A stretch of DNA of 64,000 bases from Nitzschia sp. pyKryTriq1. Lineage: Eukaryota > Bacillariophyta > Bacillariophyceae > Bacillariales > Bacillariaceae. This document shows positions 10,973 to 19,929 of the stretch, in pieces (within the stretch, counting starts at the first letter, position 1; every line of letters begins with the position of its first letter). The stretch covers positions 248,001 through 312,000 of the forward strand of contig OY101130.1 of NCBI GenBank assembly GCA_956465555.1, given 5' to 3'. Both the position numbers and the translations under genes were made by a program. The notes beneath the pieces were generated by a model that saw only the letters and a list, made by a program, of their open reading frames with translations, was not told the origin of the DNA and ran no database searches.

Positions 10973-11096
10973 GTGATTGTGATACTCCTACTAAAAAAAT
11001 CACGTAGGCACGCGGTGGTTTCACAATTCACAATTTCCTTTCTCTCCGAATCTCATAAAACCCAGACGACTCGACGAAACACCATAATCAAACACC

Positions 11097-12084
11097 ATGT
11101 TATTCCCCACCAAGCTGCACTTCATTCTGGAAATTGTTTCCAAGGATCCAAAACTATCCGACATCGTTTCCTGGCTACCTTGCGGCCGAGCATTCAAGAT
11201 TCACGACCCCGTCGCATTCGCTAACATTGTGTTGCCCAAATATTTCGTTGGGATGCATTCGTTTCGATCGTTTCGTCGGCAACTCAACATCTATGGAATC
11301 AAAAAGCTGCTCAACAAGAGTCGCTGCCTTTCGTTGTTCTTGGACGGCAATGGTGATCCTAGCGAGGAAAGGACACTACCCGCCAAGAGCGCCCCCGACG
11401 GCTCAAAAGAGTACGAGGGGCAAGGTAAGCCAAGATCAGTGTATGCTGCTGTTTATCATCTCGAAACATTAATTCTCACGCTATCGACCTTCCCCTGATA
11501 TCGTATGTTTAGAAGAACTCCTTCTTGGTGCCTACTTCCATCCCCTTTTCCAACGAGGGAGAAAGGATCTGACCTCGAAGATGATTCGCTCCTTCACCAC
11601 GAAAGCATCTTCCAAAAGGTCTCGCCAGAGTAAGAAGAATGCACAACCCCTTAGAAACCACATGGAGTATCAACGATCGTCACTCAGCGATATTGAAGAG
11701 TTCGACTTGGTTCTTGATGGAATTGGTGAATCCGTTCTTTTCGACGACTCGTCTATCAGCACCACAACCGACTGTTCTTCTTGTTCACACCGTGACAATG
11801 TGATGCTGATGAAAGAGCTGGCATCGTGTGGTATTTTCAACTCGACAAAATGCAACGCATATCTCGCGACACGTCTTCGAGAAGCATCTTTCGAGCATCA
11901 TGTTGTCTCCTGCAATGAGTCGTCGTCCTCGTCGTTGTCATCCTCCGAAGACGACCATCATTTCATTTGTCAGCAATTGGTGACTGAAGGATCGCCACTC
12001 TCACCAGTCAAGGACAGCACTTACTATCACATTGACCACGAAGACATTCGAAGGGAAATCGTGAAAACATTCATGCATATGTAA
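11097..12084 (+). CDS. HSF-type DNA-binding transcription factor
   Basis: Two exons, 11097-11424 and 11513-12084, with an 88-bp phase-1 intron (GTAAGC...TTTAG); 299 residues. An in-frame TAA at 11085 supports the ATG at 11097. The HSF DNA-binding domain starts almost at the N-terminus (LFPTKLHFILEIVSKD), continues through DIVSWLPCGRAFKIHDP and VLPKYFVGMHSFRSF, and has a recognition-helix region ending RRQLNIYG. The wing then contains an unusual insertion of about 35 residues before the diatom-typical GAYFHPLFQRGRKDL, which is encoded after the intron. The C-terminal part is Ser-rich and acidic with no clear HR-A/B coiled coil, so trimerisation is uncertain. HSF-like genes are strongly expanded in diatoms and most are not proven heat-shock regulators. 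Confidence 0.85.
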
Positions 12085-12125
12085 ATCTAGCATAAGCTTC
12101 ATGCGTATGTAAATCCGGCATAAAG
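12072..12125 (+). repeat. short tandem duplication across HSF stop codon
   Basis: Two ~28-bp units, CATGCATATGTAAATCTAGC... and CATGCGTATGTAAATCCGGC..., about 85 percent alike. The TAA stop of the HSF gene lies in the first unit. Confidence 0.7.
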
Positions 12126-12362
12126 TAGAGTACATTTTTGCACTTTGACATGCACGTTGTCACCCGGCTCTCGTTCTGAAATCCTTGGATTCGTCTTGCT
12201 GGGCGGTCGAACTGTTCATGAACACTCTCCCCCTCCCATTTCTGCACTAGACCAAGCATCAGGGATATGTATTGTATCGTTTAACATTGTCATCCGATTG
12301 AAGACAAATCATACAGCCAGCAAGAAGACACTTTTCACTCACCACTCGCATCTCGCATCACA

Positions 12363-12640
12363 ATGACCCGCCAGATTGTACCGCGGCTCCAAGAAGTCAG
12401 GGAAGAATTCTCTCCCACCTCGGCTGATGCCGCCACCGCCATAGAACAAAAAGAAGATCAACTCCGAGATTTCTGTCCCTTGTTGGCATGGGCGGTGGAA
12501 TCGTGTCCGCCAAAGTGGCCAAACAAGAATATTACTGCACTGGTATACCGGAGGACACTACGTAATATACTTCGTACACACGTGCTGCAGTACTACTCTA
12601 TTAGAGAGCGTGTTTGTGCAAGTAGAGAACAAGACTAGCC
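12363..12640 (+). pseudogene. decayed copy of the XPA-C-like gene
   Basis: An ATG ORF runs from 12363, but homology to the gene at 4061-4960 is in another frame from about 12461. There the translation PRFLSLVGMGGGIVSAKVAK, followed by QEYYCTG, matches PRDLLDSFIKYGMGDGIVSS and KEAKQEYFLT of the intact gene. The same nucleotides (GGCATGGGC[GA][GA]TGGAATCGTGTCC) are visible in both. The match ends quickly. The downstream DNA (CGTGC...CAGTACT...AGAGAGC.TGTTT, ~12580-12640) again resembles the 3' flank of the intact gene (~5065-5105). This indicates a duplicate with a frameshift and a large internal deletion. No function expected. Confidence 0.65.
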
Positions 12641-12665
12641 AAGTACTGATGCTTCACCCTGTATC

Positions 12666-14350
12666 TCAAGAATGAAACATGGACTGGTCCAGTCGAGGGG
12701 ACAGCTGGGCCTTGCCCATACCGAAGCAGGAAGTAGCCGCGTCGTCGGCTACTGCTGGTACACCATCTAAACGGGGCCGCTTCGCGGCAACGATTCCATC
12801 CTCCGATAACGTTGTGTCGTTCTTGGGATTGTTGTTTTCTGGGATTCTCGACAGCATCCCACGAAAGCTTCCACCTACACGCCTCTCAATCTCTACTTCA
12901 TCCGTCTCTTCTTCAAACCAACCACCGGTTGTTTTGTTCAAAAATCGCCCTCCTCCCTCCCGGACCATGCTCACTAAGCGCTTGTTTAATTCCTGGCGCT
13001 CTCGCGACGTCGCCGCTCGATACTCTTCCAACAATGTAGACATCAAGGTTCTCATGTACACATTCCCGACATGTTGATGGGAGGCGCTTCCTCGTCCGAG
13101 ACAAATATCGCGACAGCCAGGCAAATCGAGGGCGTGGAATTCGGTATTGCTGTTCCGCAAGGCACTTTCCTTCTTTTTTCGTCGACTGACCCATCGGTGG
13201 TGAGCATTTAGTCGCAATTCTTCCCCATCTGAAGAATACGGTAAGCAATCCGAGGGGAATCCATACGTCATGAGATGATACCGTAACTCAGTGTAGGACC
13301 CCGGATGCAATCGCATTCGCATACGATTGGATTTGCTCCACGTGCTGAGAATGACGCGAACCATAGGATTGTCTTGAAAGGTTTTGGCCCAAATATGATT
13401 GGCCTTGACCCGGACGGGACACCACTTGGAAACATCCCCTCGCTTGACGCTGACACGAATGACCTCCAGGTCTTGAAAGGTAGGGATCCACGAAATCACT
13501 TGAAGGGAGATCAAACCCCGCTTTTGCGTTTCCTCATCCTCAGCAGCAACAGATAGAATATAAAAAGTACAATTGACCTGTATGGTTTGATTGGTTGGTA
13601 TCATTCATAATGGTCCAATAGAGAAGCAAACAAGCAAACAAACATAAAAGGACATGAAATAAAATGAGTGCCAGCACCATACCATTCGAGCAGCGATCGA
13701 TAATAGCCATCCAAGTATGATAGCTGGTTGGACATAAGACGACGACAGGAGGGACGTACCGCACCCATGGGGTCTTCTATGAGTAAATGTCTCGGGCGGT
13801 TGTCTTGGTGGATCGAATAAATGGCTCTGCCCGCACTGTCTCGCACTGGCAGCAGCTGGTGGATGCCCATGTCTACAATCATCTCTCTCGACTGAGGGCT
13901 TAAATCCTTCAATGTGAGACCTCTGGTTAACGCTTTCGGACCAAAACGCGACAGTTTCTCTTCCAGATAAATCATCATTCGTTGGGCTGCCAAGGGTGCA
14001 TTAAACGTTTCGGCTCGCAAGAACATGATCCGCAATTTCGGACCTTGCACGTAATCTTCGGACTGACTCTGAGCTAAACGATAGGCTTCCAGAGTGGTCT
14101 TCGTAACGCCCCCGTTATCACCACCACCGCCACCACCACCACCACCTGCACTGCTGCCGTTTCCCAGTAACCTATCCACTTCCGCTTGAAATTCAGCGAG
14201 TTTTTCTTCCATCATTTCCGGCGTTTCCTTAATGAAGTCATCGACGCCATGAATGCACTCCAACACTGCGTTTCGTTCTTGCAGGGAAAGCGAATTGAGC
14301 TCTCGCGCCAACAGGGCGTCCGGATTTATCTCCGCTTCTTCCATCACCAT
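12666..14350 (-). CDS. CRAL-TRIO-like / DUF6824 two-domain protein
   Basis: Two minus-strand exons, 14350-13760 and 13577-12666, joined in phase 0 over a 182-bp intron (GTACGT...TACAG); about 500 residues. The frame is open upstream of 14350 but without ATG, so a further 5' exon is possible. The N-terminal region is helical with a Gly8-10 stretch. The middle (~residues 105-330) looks like a Sec14/CRAL-TRIO lipid-binding domain: IMFLRAETFNAPLAAQRMM, then a GxHQLLPVRDSAGRAI block, EDEETQKRG and YGFPSDCLPYSSDGE. Residues ~350-425 are DUF6824: RDICLGRGSASHQHVGNVYM ... EGGGRFLNK. DUF6824 is abundant in diatoms and its function is unknown. The CRAL-TRIO call rests on pattern, not alignment scores. 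A cluster of CRE-type motifs lies 330-390 bp upstream. Confidence 0.8.
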
Positions 14351-14683
14351 GGTTGCTTCTTGAGTCACTGGATAATACTGATGTTGTCTGGATGAAATGA
14401 AAGAGTATTATTTTCAAATATATTATGCTTGCTTTTATTGCTATCAACTAAAAGGCGAGGGTTTTAATAGCAACTATTAGCAACTTGATCAATAAGGTAA
14501 AAGGTAAACCAACACATGCGCGTAATACAAAAAGAGAAAAGCGATAATAAAAGCAGTACATACCTGGAGGACCGCGCGTGCAGTATTTTTTATTGTCGCA
14601 AGACTATGACTGTCTGCACCTAGCATAATAAAAGCGAGGAGGCTTTTTTACCCGAATGAAACGGTCGGTGCAGTGTCCTGTCG

Positions 14684-14740
14684 ACGTCATCAGTCTGTCC
14701 TTCCATCCTGTCGACGTCAGCCTGACGCTGCGTGACGTCA
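14684..14740. promoter_or_regulatory. cluster of CCRE-type motifs (ACGTCA, TGACGC, TGACGT)
   Basis: Five hexamer matches in 57 bp: ACGTCA at 14684 and 14714, TGACGC at 14723, and TGACGT/ACGTCA overlapping at 14733-14740 as a perfect palindromic CRE (TGACGTCA). These are the three sequence variants described as CO2/cAMP-responsive elements in the Phaeodactylum PtCA1 promoter, where bZIP proteins act. They lie ~330-390 bp upstream of the minus-strand gene at 14350 and ~910 bp from the plus-strand gene at 15652. Activity is inference. Confidence 0.45.
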
Positions 14741-15584
14741 TAACGTTCCAACTAGTCGTGACACCGCTGTCAAGACTAATGCATTTCATCTACTAGAAGC
14801 GATCCTTACTTCACAGGACATCCAAGATCGCCATCACCTCTACATTTATGATAAGTCGTTCGTGCCTCTGACACTTCACGACTACAAAAGATTCATCTCT
14901 CAAAACACCCCAGAAAAATAGTCTCACTTCTTCTAAAATCATTTACATTTAATCAGGAATTGAATCCAGTATCCACGAGTCGTTGCATTCTGATCAGAAG
15001 TTCGACAAGAATGGGCTCCAAGAAAAGCTTGCTGAGCAAGCTACATTAATAAGATGTAACAATTATGCATGACAATGAATGATCGATGATGATGATGATA
15101 ATAGATATTTCCCGTGATTTCTTCGCGCATCATTGCACCTTTTCTTTTTCCAGGTCCCATTTCCTTATTCTTAATTCTTTTTCCTTTTTCCTATTTCTTC
15201 TCCCTACAAACCCAAAAAATGCCCCTGAGCGGGCCGGCGTGCATGACGGCGAAGAAGTCACTTCAATCATGGCGTCTTACTTTTTTTTTGCGGGCGAAGA
15301 AAAAACAAATCTTCTCGCGGGATCGACCGCATATGAGCCATCATGAGGAGGATGACCGCTACGAGTACCAGCTGTGTTCACTATGAGTGTAGTACTGAAA
15401 CCTCTCTCGATTTCCTGTTTCATACAAGTACTGCACAACCCATCGCGTCCTCCGCTGCGCTCTGCATTCAAGGAGTTGTCAAAAGCAGGAGTGGGGAGAT
15501 TGCAGAGTGATTCGCCCATTCTTGTTGTCATCCCGTTGTAGTAGTCTTCCGCTGGAGAAGTGCAAGAAGCAGCAAGCCAAACCC

Positions 15585-15611
15585 ATCCATCCATCCATCC
15601 ATCCATCCATC
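15585..15611. repeat. (CCAT)n microsatellite
   Basis: Seven near-perfect CCAT units, about 40 bp before the ATG of the Trp-repeat gene, probably in its 5' leader. Confidence 0.9.
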
Positions 15612-15651
15612 TATCCTCCCTCTTTTTCTAAGGAGCATAATATATTAAATC

Positions 15652-17925
15652 ATGCCAGATGTGGACGAGGTTCCAGTGATTGGGGAACAATATCAGGGTG
15701 CTGGGATTGTCACAGATATTGACGAGTCGGTTCAAGAGACACCCACCAGTGCTATGATATGGAACCGAAAAGTCATTACTACCGATAAAGGTGCCATTTT
15801 TACTTTGGATCACTACATCGAAAAACAGCAAACTACTAAGAATCATCAGGACTCTCCGGCGACTCCGAAAAAGTCACCGTGGAGTGAGAAAAAGACGGCG
15901 GCGGCGAATATTCCTATTGCTGCTGCTGCTGCTGCTGCTGCCAACAGTGTCGACAATTCCTCCGTTCCCTTGACAATCACGGTGTACTCAAAGAATGATC
16001 CTGACTTGCCACCACCGCCGCCACCTGGATCTCTCGAACCAGAACCGGTACGAGGGATCTGGACCTTTGGCGACGGCTCGTCTGGTGATAGCAAGGACGA
16101 TGATGACGGCAACGCCGGGGACGAAGAAGAGGATGCCTTGTTCTGGAAACCACAACAAGTTCTGCTGTACCGTCCCGGGCTTGCAACAATACCGGAAGAA
16201 GTGAGTTTGCCTTCGGGAGTCTGGGGATATGCCGAAGATCAAGATCCAAACTTCAACAACAGCAACAGTTTCAGTTCCCTACGAGCCGCAGATTTTATGA
16301 ATAATGACGATCCCGAAGGCTGGCATCCGAAGGGATGCGCCTTGGTGGTACCACCTGAATTCAAGGTTCCCGACAATTTTGTGGCGGCTGGACGGTATAC
16401 GTACAAACCAGATTCGGTCAGTGCTATTACTGCTACTTCTAGTACTGCTACTTCTACTACCGACTCCTGGCCTCCACCCATTGATACTATCAAAAAGCGA
16501 CTGCATGGTGTCGGCAAATTGAAAATTCCTAAATGTTTTGAAGAAAATGATGGGAAGCTCCCCATCAAAGTCTTTCCCAGAAGCAAGGCCAAGTTAATAC
16601 CGGCAATGTTGCAGGAACACGCCCGCAATGATTCTCAGCCCACCATGCCCAAACGAAGTGTCACTTTTGCTTCATCGCCACCGCCGGTCGGGGAGTGGTC
16701 CTATCCAGAAGGCCAAGAAGAAAATGACGATCACTTCATGCCTGTGGATGTGGATCTGTATTGGGGGAACGACAAACCTGCGGCCAGCGTTTCTGGTGCA
16801 ATGTCGGACGAAGGATCGATTGTCAGCTGGGGAGTATGGGGCTCACAGGGGTCTGTGGATCTGGATGACCCCGAATGGGAACCAGAAATGTCGATGGTCT
16901 TTCCACCAGGCATGGAACCAGATCCCGAGATTGCCATTCAGGGACGATGGGCATACCGAATGAATCAAAACGTCAAAATTGAATGGCCTCCGACTGTGAC
17001 AAAAACAGCTATGGTCTATCCCCCGAAAGACGCTCCCGATGTCGTGAGAGGAATGTCGCAAGGAGTCTGGGAGTTCCCGCAAGGCGCCAACGATGCCGAC
17101 GAGCAGGATTGGGCGCCTCTAGAGGTGGAAATAGTGGGAGAAGACGATTCTCTAGGCGGAGAAGAGGACGAGATCGATGGCGATGACAGCAACAGTACGC
17201 GACCCAATGGAGTTTGGGGAATCAGGCAAGGGGCGGAACCTGATCGAAACTGGGATTGGCTGCCCAGCGATGTTCTTTTCTTTCCGCCCAAGGTGAAACC
17301 AAGTGATACCACTTGGGTGCAGGGGAGGTGGGCAGCGAAGAGAAGTGTGGGGAAATTAAAAACTCCGTGGCCACCGGGTAGTGCATCTGTCAAAGCAAAT
17401 CCTACCGTGGGAAGATTGAGATCGTTCCAGTGGCCGAAACAGGCATGGGTGTACCCAACTCAGAGCGTGCCGCCACTAAAAGAGGGCAAGACTCTGGGTG
17501 TTTGGAAATTTTCTGGAGGCGTCGAGCCAGAAGATGCAGCTTCTTGGAAACCTCAGCAGGTTGATCTGTACGGTCCCACGGATAAATTGGATGGGACTAA
17601 ACCAAGCGGTTCCTGGGGGGTCAATATCGATGCCTCGGGTACTACTACTGATTCTCATTTTGAGCCTGAAGACGTGTGGTTTTACCCTCCTGGCCAAGTC
17701 CCGGGAAGCCGTTGCTCTGTCCAAGGCAAATGGGCCTTTCAAAGAAGCAAGTTGGAACTTGCCTGGCCTCCTCCAAAAGTCAGTCCAGCTGTCCAAACTC
17801 GAAAGTCGGTTGGGAAGCTGAAGATTCCTGGAGCCTTTGAAAGCGAGGCGTCGCCCAAAGTGGGCCCTCGCAGGCTGACGGCAGGGGATGCCAAGCTTCC
17901 ATCACTATTCAGCAATCATATCTAA
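15652..17925 (+). CDS. Trp-rich tandem-repeat protein, 4 x 3 repeat architecture, unknown function
   Basis: A 757-residue single-exon protein that matches no family I know. Residues 1-130 include poly-Ala and poly-Pro stretches. From ~134 it is built of four super-repeats, each of three units. Unit a: G-x-W-x-F, an acidic insert, then W-x-P-x-x-V-x-L-Y (RGIWTF 134, GEWSYP 347, GVWEFP 471, GVWKFS 616). Unit b: G-x-W-G, then x-P-x-x-V-x-F-x-P-P (GVWGYA 189, GVWGSQ 394, GVWGIR 520, GSWGVN 653). Unit c: Q-G-[RK]-W-A, basic, then WPP and V-G-[KR]-L-[KR] (GRYTYK 247, GRWAYR 431, GRWAAK 558, GKWAFQ 692). No signal peptide or membrane helix is visible, so it is probably intracellular. Regular Trp/Pro spacing suggests short beta-strand modules that form a scaffold; this is inference. 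Confidence 0.85.
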   Translation: MPDVDEVPVIGEQYQGAGIVTDIDESVQETPTSAMIWNRKVITTDKGAIFTLDHYIEKQQTTKNHQDSPATPKKSPWSEKKTAAANIPIAAAAAAAANSVDNSSVPLTITVYSKNDPDLPPPPPPGSLEPEPVRGIWTFGDGSSGDSKDDDDGNAGDEEEDALFWKPQQVLLYRPGLATIPEEVSLPSGVWGYAEDQDPNFNNSNSFSSLRAADFMNNDDPEGWHPKGCALVVPPEFKVPDNFVAAGRYTYKPDSVSAITATSSTATSTTDSWPPPIDTIKKRLHGVGKLKIPKCFEENDGKLPIKVFPRSKAKLIPAMLQEHARNDSQPTMPKRSVTFASSPPPVGEWSYPEGQEENDDHFMPVDVDLYWGNDKPAASVSGAMSDEGSIVSWGVWGSQGSVDLDDPEWEPEMSMVFPPGMEPDPEIAIQGRWAYRMNQNVKIEWPPTVTKTAMVYPPKDAPDVVRGMSQGVWEFPQGANDADEQDWAPLEVEIVGEDDSLGGEEDEIDGDDSNSTRPNGVWGIRQGAEPDRNWDWLPSDVLFFPPKVKPSDTTWVQGRWAAKRSVGKLKTPWPPGSASVKANPTVGRLRSFQWPKQAWVYPTQSVPPLKEGKTLGVWKFSGGVEPEDAASWKPQQVDLYGPTDKLDGTKPSGSWGVNIDASGTTTDSHFEPEDVWFYPPGQVPGSRCSVQGKWAFQRSKLELAWPPPKVSPAVQTRKSVGKLKIPGAFESEASPKVGPRRLTAGDAKLPSLFSNHI

Positions 17926-19005
17926 CTTTAAAAGTAACGTGAAAAGAGTCCACTGAGTCAATCATTGGACTGTCTACGTCTAGTACAACTATCGTTCCGG
18001 CGTGAGCGAGACCACTCGCCTCACGACTGTCAAGGTAATTGTTAATTTATACAGTGCACTTTTACGCCGCTTTAGCTTAGCTTACTAGACAAACTAGTCG
18101 GACTAATAATAATAGGTACTACTACTAGAGAGCATAGTACTGTAGCGAAAAAATCAAAGTGAAAAGTGTGAGATGACGACTGCGCATTTTTGTGCCGGGC
18201 GGCGGGCGGGCGGGGGAGAGATTGCACCAGTCATGTCTCAGAGCATGATGAAGAAGGAATCAATCATCATCCTCGTCATCGACGGTCATGCATTCTTGTC
18301 CTTCTTCTTTGCGCGTGGAGGAACACAAACGTATGCGTTATTCTGTTCTGACCAGACTTTCTGGTTCTCCCGAGCCTATGCCCACTTCAAGCGACGAAAT
18401 ACTATTGGTGACAACACAGCTGTTTTGTGTCGCCAAAACCTTATTTCAGCGACCACGTCAGAGGTCTTCTCATCTCAAGTCACCATCAAATTGTCTTTTC
18501 TACGCATTCTCCTAAACAGATATGGTAAGAGCATGTCCACTTAACACATTATCAAACGGAGTGGTACACGTAGTGCTTCGGTCTTGTTCTTCAATAAAAT
18601 GATGATGCATGTTCAAGTACACTCCACTACATGCCGCAGCATTCTGGACGAAAATGTCCTTATTTCCATTCAATCTACAGTACTGCAGAAATGCGTGCCG
18701 TGGTAGAGAATAATCAATAGGCCCGCCCATCACTCAATCCACGCACCCTCGCCCGTGGGTGGCTCTTTTCGTTCGCTGGACCGTTGGCCGTGGTGCTGTA
18801 CTTGCGTGCAGTACCGGTACTACTCTATTTTCGATTCTTCTCAATCCAGCGCATCGTCTGCAAACTCTGTCATCACCCCATTCGCACAAAACCAATACAG
18901 CAACGTCGATCGCAACCACCTCTTTTGTTATTAATTGAGAGGAGAACAATCAACACAAACAAGCCAAGTACTTGAAGCACTAATACTAACCACAATTGTT
19001 ATACC
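17926..19005. other. intergenic, no supported gene
   Basis: Upstream of the bZIP gene. It contains a GTACCGGTACTAC palindrome near 18810. A 123-codon ORF at 18173-18544 has no family resemblance and atypical composition, so I do not call it. Confidence 0.5.
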
Positions 19006-19929
19006 ATGTCGAGCGCCACAGAGACGATGAACCCTGAAGACAGAGCTGCCGCAGCCAAATACCACAAGGAGGACGAAACAAACGAGGTTTCTTCCTCCGA
19101 CGAAGGTGGCTCCCAGAAGAAGGCGGGAAAGAAGCGATCCAATCCCTCATCGGGTGAGGAGGACGATAAGAAATCAGAGCGCAGGGCTGCGAATCGTCGC
19201 TCCGCCTTTCAATCAAGACAACGCAGGAAGATATTGATCGAAGACCTGCAGCGGACGGTCACCGCCCTTTCCAACGACAACGGAGACTTGCGCAAAACGA
19301 ACGACGAACTCAGGGTGCAACTTGAAGCCGTCCTACTCGAGAATCACCAGTTTCGAGTGCAGCAGCAGCTTTCTGGTCAGCCGGGGGCTGGTCTTATGGG
19401 CGCCGCATCGCTGCAGACGGCACAGACTCAAGCTCTTCTTCAAGGAGGAGGTCAATCGGCTTTGTCTCAGCTCTTGGCGGCCCGCGGAGCCGCGGCGCAA
19501 GCTCGAGGTGGAGACAAAATGGGTCAAACCCAAGCGTCTACTGAAGCTCAAAAGGCGAATGCTTCCCCTGTAACTTCTTCCAAGCAATCGGACCATGGCA
19601 TCCAAGGTATTCTTAACGCTTCTGCCTTAACTGGAGCTGGAGGTGCGGCTGGCTTATCTGGCCTCCACAGTCTCCTCCAAAACGCTGGACGCAGCACTCA
19701 GCTAACCGGTCTTCAAGGTCTTTTGGGTGCTCAAGCCGGGGGCTTCCCGGGCTATGGCGCAGCGGGAGGGGCTCCACTAATGGGATTTCTTGAACAGCTA
19801 AGAGGTGGTGTTCCTGGAGGAGCAGGCCTCTCCGATATTCAGAGAGTCCTCGCTCAACAACAAGTATCCGGTGACAGCCAGAATAACGTTTCTGACGCCC
19901 TTCGAGCTCTTCTACAAAAAAACAAATAA
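19006..19929 (+). CDS. bZIP transcription factor
   Basis: A 307-residue single-exon protein. The acidic, Ser-rich N-terminus (1-56) contains a basic patch (KKAGKKRSNP). The basic region is residues 57-76, with the invariant N-x7-R (N63...R71) in AANRRSAFQSRQRRK. The leucine zipper begins exactly ten residues after R71: L81, L88, L95, L102, then V109 and F116 at heptad spacing. The C-terminal 180 residues are rich in Gly, Ala, Gln and Leu with repeated LLQ/GLQGLL-type motifs, possibly an activation region. Expected role is sequence-specific DNA binding in the nucleus, as a homo- or heterodimer. Diatom bZIPs bind TGACGT-type sites, and several such sites occur in this window, but a link to this protein is not shown. 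Confidence 0.9.
   Translation: MSSATETMNPEDRAAAAKYHKEDETNEVSSSDEGGSQKKAGKKRSNPSSGEEDDKKSERRAANRRSAFQSRQRRKILIEDLQRTVTALSNDNGDLRKTNDELRVQLEAVLLENHQFRVQQQLSGQPGAGLMGAASLQTAQTQALLQGGGQSALSQLLAARGAAAQARGGDKMGQTQASTEAQKANASPVTSSKQSDHGIQGILNASALTGAGGAAGLSGLHSLLQNAGRSTQLTGLQGLLGAQAGGFPGYGAAGGAPLMGFLEQLRGGVPGGAGLSDIQRVLAQQQVSGDSQNNVSDALRALLQKNK

Larger units (their letters stand above)
8549..11096. other. long gene-poor interval upstream of the HSF gene
   Basis: No gene is supported. It has a short ~30-bp tandem duplication (GCGCTTACTGTTTTATTTG) at ~8845-8900, ACCGGTAC palindromes near 9245-9290, and an unrecognised 114-codon ORF at 9359-9703. A GCTTCAACCAAT[A/T]TCGCTCTGCC repeat occurs at 10454 and 10926, and a heat-shock-element match at 10203. 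The 9359 ORF has an ATG and stop but no family resemblance I can name. Confidence 0.5.
14351..15651. other. intergenic between divergent genes
   Basis: Shared upstream region of the CRAL-TRIO/DUF6824 gene (-) and the Trp-repeat gene (+). It contains the CRE-type cluster at 14684-14740 and a CCAT run at about 15585-15611. No gene was seen. Confidence 0.55.

Noticed and set aside
18173-18544. 123-codon plus ORF
   Set aside because: No domain, unusual composition and no conserved context.
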